From Rhodococcus sp. KRD197 (GTDB lineage Bacteria; Actinomycetota; Actinomycetes; Mycobacteriales; Mycobacteriaceae), in the NCBI RefSeq assembly GCF_017168235.1, contig NZ_JABFAO010000001.1:394048-458047 (forward strand): DNA of 64,000 nucleotides, read 5' to 3'. This document shows, in pieces, positions 26,859-35,864 of the stretch. The first letter of the stretch is position 1. Each line of letters opens with the position of its first letter. Below the pieces are notes generated by a model. That model was not told the origin of the DNA and did not search any database. It worked only from the letters and a program-made list of their open reading frames with translations. The position numbers and the translations under genes are program-made.

Positions 26859-28895
26859 TCAGAACCGGCCCCCTCCGCCTCCGAAACCTCCGCCTCCGCC
26901 GAATCCTCCGCCGCCGCCACCGAAGCCGCCGCTGAATCCTCCGCCACCGAAGCCGCCACCGCTGCTGCCGCCGCCGCGGAGGACGCTGTTGATGAGGATT
27001 CCACCGAGCACGGCCCCCGCGATGTTCCCGCCGCCACTGCCGCCGCGCGGGCGGTGACGGTCCTCCCAATCTCGGACGTCGGCCTGGGCGAGCTGCGTTG
27101 CACGCGTGGCCAGCTGCGCCGCCGCGTGGGCATGCTTGAGCGCCTCGTCGGAGTTCTCGTCCTCGAGCTGCAGCGCAGCCGCGAGATGACGCTCGGCCTC
27201 GGCGAGACGCGTTCGAGCCTGCGCCCCCACTCCGCCGCGTCGCGTCGAAATGTAGTCCGCGGCTGCGGTGATCTGAGCCTGAGCCGCAGCGATGTCACGG
27301 GCCAGGCGTGCAAGCAACCGGTCCTCCGCGACTTTGTCTGCGGAGGCGTCGGCCATGACCCGCTCGAGTTCCGCATCCGCGGCGGCGAGCTCGTTGTAGC
27401 TGCCGAGAGGGTCGGATTTCTGTGCCGCTTCGGCGTTCTTCATTGCTGCTATGGCGGCGTTCTTGGCGGCTTCGAGTTCGGCGCCGCCGTGCTCGGCGAG
27501 GGAACGCGCCTCCTCGATGTCGCGGCGCACGTCCGCGATCGCCTCGGGGAGGGTGGCGATCGCGTGCCGGATGTCGTCGCGTGCATGATCGACTCCATCC
27601 AGCAGCGCCTTCGCCTGCTCGACGGCTCGTTCCGCGGTGCGGATCGTCGCGACGGCCGGGCCCTGCTTACCTGGAGGGAGGGCGGCGGCCTTGCGTCCGG
27701 CCGCGATGTTCTCCTCGGCAAGTTCCAGGCTTTCACGTGCCATGGAAACGTTCTCCGCGATCGAATGAAGCACAGCTGCCGCGAACTCGGACTCCAGCTC
27801 GGTGAGCGTGTCCGCGGACTGAGGAATACGCACGTTGAGTTCCACGACGGCCCTGGTCAGCTCGTCGAGGTGTGCATCGGCGTTGACGACCAGATCTCGC
27901 AGGCTCTCGAATTCTTCGACGCGCGAATCGAGTTCGCGGTCTGCCTGTCCACACGAGGTGATGATCTCGATGAGCATTGCGCGCTGCTGATCAGGAGTCT
28001 CCGGGATCGCGTCGTCGAGACGCTGCCGAATCTCGAAGGCCGATGCCAGCGCCTTCTTGGCGTTGTCGTACGCCGTGATGAACGGTGCAGCCGCGGAATC
28101 GCCGAACTCGTCTCGCGCGAGCGTGAGCTCCTCGGCGCTGGCACGCACCGCATTGTCGGTCTCGACGAGTATCTCCTTGGCGCGGGTATCGAGTACGTCG
28201 TTGGGGAAGCTGGCCAGTGCCACCGGATCGCTCGGGTCGATCTTGGCCACCGCGTCGACCTCTGCGGCGATACGTGCTTTCTTTCGCCTGGAGGAGTAGA
28301 GAACGGCACCGCCGCCGGCCACTGCGAGCGCACCGACTCCGATCAACAGAGGAGCCGAGGAACCGCCACCGCTGGAGGAGTAGGCCTCTTCGAGGGCGAC
28401 GGCAGCGGCGATGGCTGCGCCGGACCAATCCTCCTCGCGCAGAGCGGGTTCGACGTCGTTGACTCGAATGTTCTCCTGCTCGCTCGCGGAGACCTGGGAC
28501 AGTGAGGTGTTGACGCCGAGGTAGTACGCCCGATCCACCGTCGCCACCGCGAGGAGCACGTCGCGAGGCCCGAAGTCACTCGCCCCGGCAGTGCTCTCTG
28601 CCCACTGCTCGGAGGACATCCCGTCGAAGTCGGCAACATAGGTCACCCACAACCGAAGCTGGCTGCTGTCGTACAGGTCGTCGATCGACGCTTCGACGTC
28701 CGCGCGGCCACCCGCGTCGAGGGCCTGCACGGTGTCGGTGATCTCCGTTGCCAAGCGAGACGGTGGCTCGGCCGACGCCGTTCCCGCAGCACCCAGGAGC
28801 ACTGCGAACCCGAGTAGCGAGCCGAGAGCGATCGATGCCAGAAGGCGCCGAAACGGGGGGTGAATGGATCCGGGCTGTGCGTGTTCGACTGCCAT
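26859..28895 (-). CDS. membrane-anchored TPM-domain protein with coiled coil and Gly-rich tail
   Basis: 678 residues. A signal sequence (about 17-42, ending GTASAEPPSR) exports the N-terminal TPM domain (ITDTVQALDAGGRADVEASIDDL...LRLWVTYVADFDG), the Psb32/TPM phosphatase-like fold. A transmembrane helix at about 205-225 (LLIGVGALAVAGGGAVLYSS) is followed by roughly 370 residues of Ala/Glu-rich heptads, presumably a cytoplasmic coiled coil. The last ~55 residues are Gly/Phe-rich repeats. The same architecture occurs in the mycobacterial protein Rv2345. Function is unknown; a role in envelope organisation is only a guess. Confidence 0.85.
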   Translation of the reverse strand: MAVEHAQPGSIHPPFRRLLASIALGSLLGFAVLLGAAGTASAEPPSRLATEITDTVQALDAGGRADVEASIDDLYDSSQLRLWVTYVADFDGMSSEQWAESTAGASDFGPRDVLLAVATVDRAYYLGVNTSLSQVSASEQENIRVNDVEPALREEDWSGAAIAAAVALEEAYSSSGGGSSAPLLIGVGALAVAGGGAVLYSSRRKKARIAAEVDAVAKIDPSDPVALASFPNDVLDTRAKEILVETDNAVRASAEELTLARDEFGDSAAAPFITAYDNAKKALASAFEIRQRLDDAIPETPDQQRAMLIEIITSCGQADRELDSRVEEFESLRDLVVNADAHLDELTRAVVELNVRIPQSADTLTELESEFAAAVLHSIAENVSMARESLELAEENIAAGRKAAALPPGKQGPAVATIRTAERAVEQAKALLDGVDHARDDIRHAIATLPEAIADVRRDIEEARSLAEHGGAELEAAKNAAIAAMKNAEAAQKSDPLGSYNELAAADAELERVMADASADKVAEDRLLARLARDIAAAQAQITAAADYISTRRGGVGAQARTRLAEAERHLAAALQLEDENSDEALKHAHAAAQLATRATQLAQADVRDWEDRHRPRGGSGGGNIAGAVLGGILINSVLRGGGSSGGGFGGGGFSGGFGGGGGGFGGGGGFGGGGGRF

Positions 28896-28941
28896 GAATA
28901 CTGAATCTACCGGCAGGCAGGGTGCGGCGATGTGTCCTGAC

Positions 28942-28998
28942 TGCACACAAGTCGCGTCCTGGGGTCACAAGCAGCCCTGTCGAGGCAACTTGTGTGCA
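28942..28998. promoter_or_regulatory. 11-bp inverted repeat in divergent promoter region
   Basis: TGCACACAAGT (28942-28952) and ACTTGTGTGCA (28988-28998) are perfect inverse repeats 35 bases apart, between the divergent TPM and DUF218 genes. The wide spacing suggests a pair of operator half-sites or an RNA stem; no regulator can be named. Confidence 0.4.
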
Positions 28999-29083
28999 AC
29001 CACGCACAGCTCTCGGACGGCGCAGATCCGCGCTCGAGCGCGCCCCAATGCCCGCCGTCGCGCGCGGCTGGCAAACTTGGGGG

Positions 29084-29803
29084 GTGAACTCGACTCTCGA
29101 CCGCGATCCCTACGGCGACCCATACGGGGAGGCCCATGGGGACACCGAGCACGAGCCGGAGCGGCTCGGCTTCTTCGGCACGCTCGGTCGATGGACCGTC
29201 CGTCTCGTCGCGGGGGTCGTGCTGATGGCGCTGATCGTCGTGGGCGGCACAGCAGTTCGGGTGTGGCAGGTGGCGCGCATCGACGACTATTCCCCGGCCG
29301 ATGCCATCGTCGTCCTCGGCGCGGCGCAGTACTCGGGGACACCCTCGACGGTCTTCGAGGCAAGGCTGTCGCAGGCTGCCTCGCTGTACGAGCAGGGGGT
29401 TGCCCCCGAGGTGGTCACGGTGGGCGGCAAGCAGGAAGGTGACCTGTACACCGAGGCGGCATCCGGGCGGAACTATCTGATCGAGCAGGGCGTGCCGGCC
29501 GAGGACATCGTCGCTGTCGAGCAAGGTTCGGACACCTTGGAGAGCATCGAGGCGGTGAGCGAGTTGCTTCTCGCACGCGGGCTGTCCTCGGTGGTTCTGG
29601 TGAGCGACCCATGGCATTCGCTGCGCACGCGAACGATGGCGCGAGATGCCGGGCTCGATGCGTGGACGGCGCCGACTCGAACCGGGCCCGCGGTCTACAC
29701 CCGTGAATCTCAGGCGCACGGAATAGCCCGTGAGACCGGTGCACTGCTCTGGTACCAGCTGACACACTTCACCGCGGACTTCGCGTACACGGCAGGTCAG
29801 TGA
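29084..29803 (+). CDS. DUF218/YdcF-SanA-like membrane protein
   Basis: 239 residues from GTG 29084 (GGGG just before). A charged cytoplasmic stretch of about 40 residues is followed by one transmembrane helix ([18 protein letters not shown]) and a DUF218 domain: [41 protein letters not shown] and [15 protein letters not shown]. Proteins of this class (ElyC, SanA, YdcF) act outside the membrane in envelope integrity or unknown Rossmann-like reactions. The next gene, dgt, starts 2 bases after its stop. Confidence 0.82.
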   Translation: MNSTLDRDPYGDPYGEAHGDTEHEPERLGFFGTLGRWTVRLVAGVVLMALIVVGGTAVRVWQVARIDDYSPADAIVVLGAAQYSGTPSTVFEARLSQAASLYEQGVAPEVVTVGGKQEGDLYTEAASGRNYLIEQGVPAEDIVAVEQGSDTLESIEAVSELLLARGLSSVVLVSDPWHSLRTRTMARDAGLDAWTAPTRTGPAVYTRESQAHGIARETGALLWYQLTHFTADFAYTAGQ

Positions 29804-29805
29804 CC

Positions 29806-31092
29806 ATGAGCGACTACACCGAACACGATGTCGAGCGATTCGTTCTCGAACCGTCCAAGACAGCCGGAATCAACAGCGTGCGAGAGAACGGTGGCCGGGA
29901 GAACGCCTCGCACCGCAGCGCCTTCGCCCGCGATCGCGCGCGCGTTCTGCACAGCGCCGCGCTGCGCAGACTTGCCGACAAGACCCAGGTCACCGGGCCG
30001 CGCGACGGGGACACTCCACGGACGCGGTTGACGCATTCGCTCGAGGTGGCGCAGATCGGCCGAAGTATCGGTGAGGGCATCGGCTCCGATCCAGACCTCG
30101 TCGATCTCGCCGGGCTCGCCCACGACATCGGGCATCCCCCGTACGGGCACAACGGCGAACGGGCGCTCGACGAGGTTGCCGCCGACTGCGGTGGTTTCGA
30201 GGGAAACGCGCAGAACCTGCGCATCCTGACCGGCCTGGAACCGAAGATTCTCGACGGGGACGGCCGCAGTGTGGGGCTCAACCTGACCCGGGCTTCCCTC
30301 GACGCCGCGACGAAGTATCCGTGGCTGCGGCCGGCGCCCGGGGCTAAGTTCGGCGCGTACGACGACGATGCGCCCTTCCTCGAGTGGGTTCGCGACGGCG
30401 CCCCCGACCGTCGTAGATGCTTGGAAGCGCAATCGATGGACTGGGCCGACGACGTGGCCTATTCCGTTCACGACGTGGAAGACGGTGTCATCGACGCACG
30501 GATCGATCTTCGGGCGTTGGGCGATCCGGCCGATCAGCGCGAACTCGCCGAGCTGGGTGTCCGGGAATTTCGGGACCTCGATGCCAACGAACTCATCGAG
30601 GCAGCAACCCGCCTGTCCCTCATGCCCGTGGTCAAGGCCGTAGGACAATTCGACGGCACGTTGGAAGCCTCGGTGGCGCTCAAACACCTGACGAGTGAGC
30701 TGGTCGGAAGATTCGCGACCGCTGCCATCGACGCCACCCGGGGCAAGTGGGGAACGGATCCGCTGGCCAGGTACGACGCTGATCTGGTGATTCCGCCGAT
30801 CGTGGGCTCGGAGGTGGCGTTGCTCAAGACGATGGCGCTGCGGTACGTGATGTCCGATGCCGGACACAAGATTCGTCAGGAACGGCAACGGGACCGCATT
30901 CACCGGGTTGCGCAGTGGCTGCAGCGCTCGGCACCGGGGGAGCTGGACCCCGTGTTCGTGCCCGCTTTCACTCGCGCCGGCAGCGACTCCGAACGCACCC
31001 GGGTGGTGGTCGATCAGATCGCCTCGTACACCGAGAGCAGGCTCGAACTGATCGACAAGCGCAGCCTGGGAGCTCAAGCCAGCTGGGGCTGA
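29806..31092 (+). CDS. dgt: deoxyguanosinetriphosphate triphosphohydrolase-like protein
   Basis: 428 residues from ATG 29806 (a GTG at 29800 is in frame). HD-domain metal ligands appear as [12 protein letters not shown] and [15 protein letters not shown], with the later [16 protein letters not shown]sp. It hydrolyses dNTPs to deoxynucleosides and triphosphate; substrate preference within the family varies. It precedes dnaG, as in mycobacteria (Rv2344c-Rv2343c). Confidence 0.93.
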   Translation: MSDYTEHDVERFVLEPSKTAGINSVRENGGRENASHRSAFARDRARVLHSAALRRLADKTQVTGPRDGDTPRTRLTHSLEVAQIGRSIGEGIGSDPDLVDLAGLAHDIGHPPYGHNGERALDEVAADCGGFEGNAQNLRILTGLEPKILDGDGRSVGLNLTRASLDAATKYPWLRPAPGAKFGAYDDDAPFLEWVRDGAPDRRRCLEAQSMDWADDVAYSVHDVEDGVIDARIDLRALGDPADQRELAELGVREFRDLDANELIEAATRLSLMPVVKAVGQFDGTLEASVALKHLTSELVGRFATAAIDATRGKWGTDPLARYDADLVIPPIVGSEVALLKTMALRYVMSDAGHKIRQERQRDRIHRVAQWLQRSAPGELDPVFVPAFTRAGSDSERTRVVVDQIASYTESRLELIDKRSLGAQASWG

Positions 31093-31137
31093 TCGACACT
31101 TCCGGTTCCACTCCTGAGAAGGACTAGACTCCCCCGT

Positions 31138-33069
31138 GTGGCCGGCCGGATTCCTGAACGTGACATAGCCGCCATTCGTGAACGCACACGGATCGAAGAC
31201 GTGGTGGGCGATTACGTCTCGCTCAAGCGCGCGGGCGGCGACTCGATGAAGGGCCTGTGCCCGTTTCACGACGAGAAGTCGCCGTCGTTCCATGTGCGTC
31301 CCAACCATGGGCATTTCCACTGCTTCGGCTGCGGCGAGGGCGGTGATGCCTACTCGTTCCTGCAGAAGATCGAACACATCTCCTTCGTCGAGGCCGTCGA
31401 GCAACTCGCGGACAGGCTGAACTACTCGATCACCTACGAGGGCGGAGGGCCATCGGTCCAACGTGATCGAGGGACGCGAGCGAGGTTGATCGCCGCGAAC
31501 GCGGCAGCGCAGGAGTTCTACGCGGGCAGGCTCAGCGGTCCCGACGCCCAAGCCGCGCGGGACTATCTCACCGAACGTAACTTCGACGGCCAAGCCGCGC
31601 TCGCCTATGGCTGCGGATACGCGCCCGACGGCTGGGACACCCTGACCAAGCACCTGCTGGGGCGCGGGTTCGAATCGAAGGAGATCGTCGACGCCGGGCT
31701 CGCCAGTCCCGGCAAGCGCGGCACCCCCATCGATCGGTTCCGTCGCAGGCTCGTGTGGCCGATCCGAAGCCAGAGCGGCGACGTCATCGGCTTCGGCGCG
31801 CGCAAACTGTTCGACGACGACACCATGCCCGGCAAGTACATCAACACGCCGGAAACCATGCTGTACAAGAAGTCTCAGGTGCTGTTCGGTCTCGACATGG
31901 CGCGCAAGGACATCGCGAAATCGCATCAGGCCGTCATCGTCGAGGGGTACACCGACGTGATGGCGATGCACCTGTCCGGTGTCAAGACGGCTGTGGCTTC
32001 GTGTGGTACTGCCTTCGGCGAGGACCACCTGGCCATGCTGAGACGATTGATGATGGACGACAGTTACTTTCGCGGTGAAGTGATCTACACCTTCGACGGC
32101 GATGCCGCCGGTCAGGCCGCGGCGATGAAGGCGTTCGAGGGCGATCAGAAGATCGCCGGGCAAACCTTCGTGGCCATTGCGCCCGAGGGTATGGACCCGT
32201 GCGAGCTGCGTCAGAAATCCGGTGATGCTTCCGTGCGCGATCTGGTGGCGCGGCGCACCCCGATGTTTGCCTTCGTCGTCAAATCGCTGCTGAGCGAACA
32301 TGATCTGGACACACCCGAGGGGCGCGTCGAGGCGCTCCGTCGAACGGTCCCGGTGGTCGCACGCATCAAGGACACCTCCCTGCGCGACGAGTACGCTCGC
32401 CAACTTGCCGGTTGGACCGGTTGGGACGACACCGCGATGGTATTGGCCCGGGTGCGCGACGAGGCCAAGAAGAATGCCCGCGGGGGCGGCGAGACGAAGG
32501 GTAAGCGGGTGCCCTTCGAGAAGCGTCAGGCACCGAGCACCGAGGTGCCCGCTGGTCCGCCCCGGCCGCACCCGAAGGACCCGGCGCTCTGGCCGCAGCG
32601 GGAGGCGCTCAAGTCCGCGCTGCAGAATCCGGCGATCGCGGGGTCGGTGTTCGATTCGTTGCCACCGGAGACGTTCACTCATGCCGCGTACGCGGCGGTC
32701 AGTGCAGCTGTCATCGCTGCCGGCGGTACCGCTGCCGGTCTCGGCGGAGGTGAGTGGGTCGATGCCGTCGCTAGGAAGGCTCAGACGCCGGTGGTGAAGT
32801 CTCTGGTGATGGAACTGGCCGTCGAGCACATTCCGGTGTCGGAGATCGCTCTCACGCGCTACATCGGCGGCGTTCTCGCGCGTCTGCAGGAGGTGTGGGT
32901 GGGGGAGCAGGTGGCCGAGCTCAAGTCGAAGATGCAGCGCATGTCGCCGCAGGAGAACCCGGACGAGTACTACGCGCTGCTCGGCGATGTCATCGCCCTC
33001 GAACAGTATCGACGCAGCCTGCTCGAGCAGGCCATCGGCAACGTCGAGGACGACTCCGCCGCAGGCTAA
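31138..33069 (+). CDS. dnaG: DNA primase
   Basis: 643 residues from GTG 31138. N-terminal zinc finger CHCC type: Cys41, His44, Cys62, Cys65 (CPFHDEKSPSF, CFGCGEGG). The TOPRIM core shows VIVEGYTDVMAMH and the metal-binding YTFDGDAAGQAAA. A Pro/Lys-rich linker precedes the C-terminal helicase-interaction domain. It makes RNA primers at the replication fork. Its stop overlaps the convergent small gene by 4 bases. Confidence 0.96.
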   Translation: MAGRIPERDIAAIRERTRIEDVVGDYVSLKRAGGDSMKGLCPFHDEKSPSFHVRPNHGHFHCFGCGEGGDAYSFLQKIEHISFVEAVEQLADRLNYSITYEGGGPSVQRDRGTRARLIAANAAAQEFYAGRLSGPDAQAARDYLTERNFDGQAALAYGCGYAPDGWDTLTKHLLGRGFESKEIVDAGLASPGKRGTPIDRFRRRLVWPIRSQSGDVIGFGARKLFDDDTMPGKYINTPETMLYKKSQVLFGLDMARKDIAKSHQAVIVEGYTDVMAMHLSGVKTAVASCGTAFGEDHLAMLRRLMMDDSYFRGEVIYTFDGDAAGQAAAMKAFEGDQKIAGQTFVAIAPEGMDPCELRQKSGDASVRDLVARRTPMFAFVVKSLLSEHDLDTPEGRVEALRRTVPVVARIKDTSLRDEYARQLAGWTGWDDTAMVLARVRDEAKKNARGGGETKGKRVPFEKRQAPSTEVPAGPPRPHPKDPALWPQREALKSALQNPAIAGSVFDSLPPETFTHAAYAAVSAAVIAAGGTAAGLGGGEWVDAVARKAQTPVVKSLVMELAVEHIPVSEIALTRYIGGVLARLQEVWVGEQVAELKSKMQRMSPQENPDEYYALLGDVIALEQYRRSLLEQAIGNVEDDSAAG

Positions 33070-33314
33070 CGCCTCCGGAGTTGATCCTGAGGGATGTACA
33101 ACTGGGTCTCGTCGTCGATGGGCTTCATCGGTTCGAGTCGCGGCTGCGTGTTCAAAGAATCAGAGAGCTTCTGCCTGCTCACCTCGATAATTTTCTTCGT
33201 CGCAGGGCTACTTGCGACCACCGCAGCAGTCTTGCGGATCTGCTCGTAGCGCCCACGGCCTGCTTTGGCTCCGAGAACGTACGCGGCCCCGGCCGCCAGA
33301 ACCAAACGAATCAT
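33066..33314 (-). CDS. small conserved membrane-associated protein next to dnaG
   Basis: 82 residues from ATG 33314, with GGAGG 6 bases before. The N-terminus MIRLVLAAGAAYVLGAKAGRGRYEQI is a short hydrophobic helix followed by a basic stretch, as in YtxH-like proteins, then a polar tail. A similar gene (Rv2342) lies beside dnaG in mycobacteria. Function is unknown. Its 3' end overlaps the dnaG stop by 4 bases in convergent orientation. Confidence 0.75.
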   Translation of the reverse strand: MIRLVLAAGAAYVLGAKAGRGRYEQIRKTAAVVASSPATKKIIEVSRQKLSDSLNTQPRLEPMKPIDDETQLYIPQDQLRRR

Positions 33315-33451
33315 CAAAGTCCTCCTGAATACACATCACGGCGTACCTCCATCCTGCCTGACTCGTCCCGACCAGGGCGATTTGGTACTCCCATGGGTGT
33401 GTGCGCTATTGTTTCTCACGGCCCGCACGAGAGTGCGGAGCCGCTAGGTAA

Positions 33452-33524
33452 TCCCCTGTAGCTCAATTGGCAGAGCTTCCGACTGTTAATCGGACGGTTG
33501 CTGGTTCGAGTCCAGCCGGGGGAG
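33452..33524 (+). tRNA. tRNA-Asn (GTT)
   Basis: A 73-base cloverleaf. The acceptor stem TCCCCTG pairs with CGGGGGA (one G-U), the anticodon loop holds GTT at 33485-33487, and the T arm GGTTCGAGTCC is normal. The discriminator base is G and CCA is not encoded. Its 3' half is the integration-like repeat found again at 35738 and 49201. Confidence 0.97.
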
Positions 33525-33525
33525 C
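33481..33525 (+). repeat. tRNA-Asn 3'-end repeat, copy 1 (att-like)
   Basis: The 45 bases from the anticodon stem to the end of tRNA-Asn plus one base. Copy 2 (35738-35782) matches 42 of 45 and copy 3 (49201-49245) matches 39 of 45, all in the same orientation. Duplication of a tRNA 3' end is the usual mark left by tyrosine-integrase elements. Confidence 0.8.
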
Positions 33526-33532
33526 GCTGATA

Positions 33533-33576
33533 GGCCCTCTGACCTGCGATCATATCGCGCGGTTGGAGGGTCTTTC
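33533..33576 (+). terminator. tRNA-Asn terminator
   Basis: GGCCCTC (33533-33539) pairs with GAGGGTC (33566-33572) including a G-U pair, followed by TTTCT. It lies just after the tRNA. A related stem follows the tRNA fragment at 49201. Confidence 0.6.
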
Positions 33577-33867
33577 TGCGTTTCGAGGCCGGGTTGTTGC
33601 GGGTTGTCACAAGTTGTCACGACGTCTTGATGCTTTCTGTCACGCCGGTGGGTTTGCATGGGACCACCGACGTTCGGACCGTAGTTCCTGCTAGTCGGAC
33701 GGTCGAAGTTCACGAACGTATTCGGGACAGACGTCCGGCGGTGTCGTTGGTACATCTCTCTAGGCGCAGACTGGTTGTTCGACTGTGGTCTCGGGATCGA
33801 TGCCGGACATCTGCTGGTGCGCCACCTCCGGAACCCCTCTTCAGGCGGGACACCGCTCGCGTGGGGA
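33577..33867. other. non-coding or decayed DNA after tRNA-Asn
   Basis: No reading frame here has a convincing start, ribosome site and protein-like composition, and no integrase motif was found in any frame. It is probably decayed accessory DNA. Confidence 0.5.
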
Positions 33868-33883
33868 GTATCCAATTGGATAC
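33868..33883. promoter_or_regulatory. perfect 16-bp palindrome, probable antitoxin operator
   Basis: GTATCCAATTGGATAC is fully self-complementary and lies just upstream of the XRE-family gene remnant. XRE-type antitoxins usually repress their own promoters through such palindromes. The gene it served is now broken. Confidence 0.55.
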
Positions 33884-33901
33884 ATGGCACGGGAGGTGTG
33901 A

Positions 33902-34268
33902 GCTTGTGGCTGGGCATGTGCACTTATCGAGTGGGCGCGTCGTGCTGTTGGTCTGACGCAAGGTGAGCTTGCGCGGCGGGCACATATGTCGCGTCCATCG
34001 TCGTCTGCGTACGAGAACGGCCGGAAGGCACCATCATTGGAGACTCTCGAGCAATTGCTGGGGGAGGCGGGCTTCGACGTCGAGGCTGTTCCTCGTGTCG
34101 CGTTCGTGGATGTGCCGGGCTCGTGGTCGGGTGCACCGCGTGCCGACGTCGATGCAGCGGTTGCCGCTTGCAGAGGAACTGGCGTCGGTGGTGTTGGCGT
34201 TGGTCTTGAACTGGTCCGCGCCGGGTAAGGAGTTCCGGTTGTCGGACCGGGTAGAGCGGGCCAGGTTG
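33902..34268 (+). pseudogene. XRE-family HTH antitoxin-like gene, broken
   Basis: From 33902 one frame encodes a typical XRE helix-turn-helix: IEWARRAVGLTQGELARRA followed by SRPSSSAYENGRKAPSLE, but there is no usable start codon before it (a TGA lies at 33899-33901; the only ATG, at 33986, is inside the HTH). That frame ends at 34228. From about 34143 another plus frame continues the expected protein (LPLAEELASVVLALVLNWSA, FRLSDRVERAR), so a frameshift lies near 34120-34145. The family normally continues after RVERAR, but here the homology stops at about 34268 and turns into antisense CD-NTase sequence. It is thus broken in three ways. Related intact genes sit beside nucleotidyltransferase-type toxins. 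Confidence 0.65.
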
Positions 34269-34619
34269 CCCGCGTGGAGCGAGATCTCGAAGTCGCTGGC
34301 GTCCCTTGGTTGCGCCGTAGACCTCCGCGCAGCGGTCGCGGAGCCACTGCAGAAGCTTGGTCTCGTCGACGTTCACACCTCCGACCGCGGCGGCGCGTAC
34401 GTACGCGGCGATGTCGGTGTCGGAACTTGATTTGATGGCAGTGTGCATGGCGACGCTGCCCGACCCGCGCATCTTCACGAGATCGTAGTCGGGGTGGTCT
34501 GCAATGAAGTTCTCGAGACGATTGTGCAGGTGCGTGACTTGAGTGCGCCGTAACTTCGCCGTCTCGGAGGGGACGTTGACCTTGTTGACCGCGAACGTGG
34601 CCAGGTCGGCATGGTGCAA
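34269..34619 (-). pseudogene. CBASS-type CD-NTase, N-terminal fragment
   Basis: The minus strand from a TTG at 34619 encodes about 105 residues resembling the start of CBASS cyclic-oligonucleotide synthases: HADLATFAVNKVNVPSE, DHPDYDLVKMRGSGSVAMHT, then the metal-binding DTDIAAYV (Asp67, Asp69). GS-x11-D-x-D fits the nucleotidyltransferase active site. After Lys105 (near 34305) the frame shifts by one base and continues DASDFEISLHA to 34271, where homology ends. The third catalytic acidic residue and the whole C-terminal half are missing, and no effector, HORMA, TRIP13 or Cap2/Cap3 gene is nearby. The assignment rests on motif reading. The product cannot be active. Confidence 0.65.
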
Positions 34620-34908
34620 TACCGGCGGTAGCGGCTACCTCGGGGCGATCAATCTTCGCGTCACCGCCTAGATTCCGCGACAAGGCTGTGACACCCTGCT
34701 GATCAGCTGTCGGCCGATCTGCGGAGTGCGCTGGTGCCGGGGAATGCTTTGTGTGACTGCGTATTCCGGTCACCCAGCACTTGATCTCGGAAAGTGGAGA
34801 TGAATGATAACGAGTGTGCTACGTTTGCCCAGCCAAGCGGTGCGAGACCGAATTCCGACGCGGAATGGTCGCGACTTCGGCTGTTCTGATAATCGTGGGG
34901 AGCCCGAC

Positions 34909-35385
34909 ATGAATCGACGGACGCGGACACTGGTTTCCGCCCTGGCGGCGATCGCGATCGGCGTCGTCGCCGCGGGGTGTGGCAGCGACAGTTCGTCGTC
35001 GGACACGTCCACGGCGACGACCGGAGCGGTGAGCGCTGAGACCGCCTCTCCGACCTCCGACGATGACACCGCGTCGCCCAGTGGTTCCGCGGATGACGAC
35101 AACTCGGGTGCCGACACCTTCGGCGGCCTTCCGGTCTACGAGCCGTCCAACCAGGTCAGCAAGGCGCCGGGTTCGCTCGTTCTCACCTCGCCGGACTCGG
35201 TGGAGAAGGTGGGGCAGTTCTACACGGATGCGGTCGAGGACGGTGGTTGGGACATCGTGTCGGAGACGGTGTCTCGGTTCGCGGCCAGCATCACCGTCAC
35301 GAAGGACGGCAGCGGAGCATCCATCAGCGTGGCACCCGGGCCCGAGGGGTCAGTGATCTCGATCAGTAGCTACCCCTCGCCATGA
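34909..35385 (+). CDS. small secreted lipoprotein
   Basis: 158 residues from ATG 34909 (GGGGAG 8 bases before; the frame is open upstream). The signal ends with the lipobox GVVAAGCGSD, Cys at about 24. A low-complexity Ser/Asp/Thr linker (about 25-65) leads to a compact domain of some 85 residues (LPVYEPSNQVSKAPGSLVLTS, VGQFYTDAVEDGGWDIVSET, ITVTKDGSGASISV) that resembles the beta-rich DUF-type domains of surface lipoproteins. It lies between two tRNA-Asn 3'-end repeats, so it is probably accessory. Function is unknown. Confidence 0.75.
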   Translation: MNRRTRTLVSALAAIAIGVVAAGCGSDSSSSDTSTATTGAVSAETASPTSDDDTASPSGSADDDNSGADTFGGLPVYEPSNQVSKAPGSLVLTSPDSVEKVGQFYTDAVEDGGWDIVSETVSRFAASITVTKDGSGASISVAPGPEGSVISISSYPSP

Positions 35386-35737
35386 CGCCGTGGGGCCTAG
35401 GAGGACCCTCGCGCTGATGGCCGCGATCAGTGCGGACCCGCGACCCTAAGAGACCAGCGGGCTGACAGAGCACTTGACGCGACGTCGAAACCTGCTCTCA
35501 GGAAACGGTATTCGCAGTTCGTCCGGAAGTGTGGGTGTCACTTCTGAATAGGTGGTACGCGCGCAGCATTTCTGCCGGACCCGGGTATCACAACCTCAAA
35601 GCCCACCCGGCAGTGCCGATGCAGTGGTGAGGTTGAGGAGTATCCATGGCGTGTCCTACGTCGATGAGCGGTCCAGATGGGCGTCTGATGCTGGAGATCG
35701 ATAGTGCCCCTTGGATGCACCGAGATAGTTCTCATGT
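35386..35737. other. no gene recognised
   Basis: Short frames occur on both strands but none has a ribosome site or a recognisable motif. The stretch ends at the second tRNA-Asn fragment. It may be residual mobile-element DNA. Confidence 0.5.
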
Positions 35738-35782
35738 GACTGTTGAGCGGACGGTTGCCGGTTCGAGTCCAGCCGGGGGAGC
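35738..35782 (+). repeat. tRNA-Asn 3'-end repeat, copy 2 (att-like)
   Basis: 42 of 45 bases match the 3' end of the tRNA-Asn gene at 33481-33525, including the whole T arm and acceptor 3' strand. Sequence upstream of GACTGTT is unrelated to the tRNA, and downstream no terminator is present, so it is not a functional tRNA. It would be an internal junction between two adjacent inserted elements. Confidence 0.8.
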
Positions 35783-35864
35783 ACTGGTGTCCAGGTCGCG
35801 GTGCCCGCTGGTCGAACCGCTCGCACGGCCGCACTGCTTCGACGTCGTCTGGCCCGGGACCCGG

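Noticed and set aside
26808..28505. 565-codon plus-strand frame over the TPM gene
   Set aside because: Antisense to the TPM protein, whose signal peptide, domain and repeats are clear; the shadow begins in the terminator stem.
29797..32829. 1010-codon minus-strand open frame
   Set aside because: It lies fully antisense to dgt and dnaG, which are clear by motif. High GC content makes long shadow frames common; composition is rich in Arg, His and Gly with no domain.
33525..35737. Integrase or transposase gene in the first island segment
   Set aside because: All frames were read for tyrosine-recombinase (R...HxxR...Y) and DDE motifs and none was found.
35738..35782. Second functional tRNA gene
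   Set aside because: Only the 3' half is present; no D arm or 5' acceptor strand can be formed from the upstream bases.
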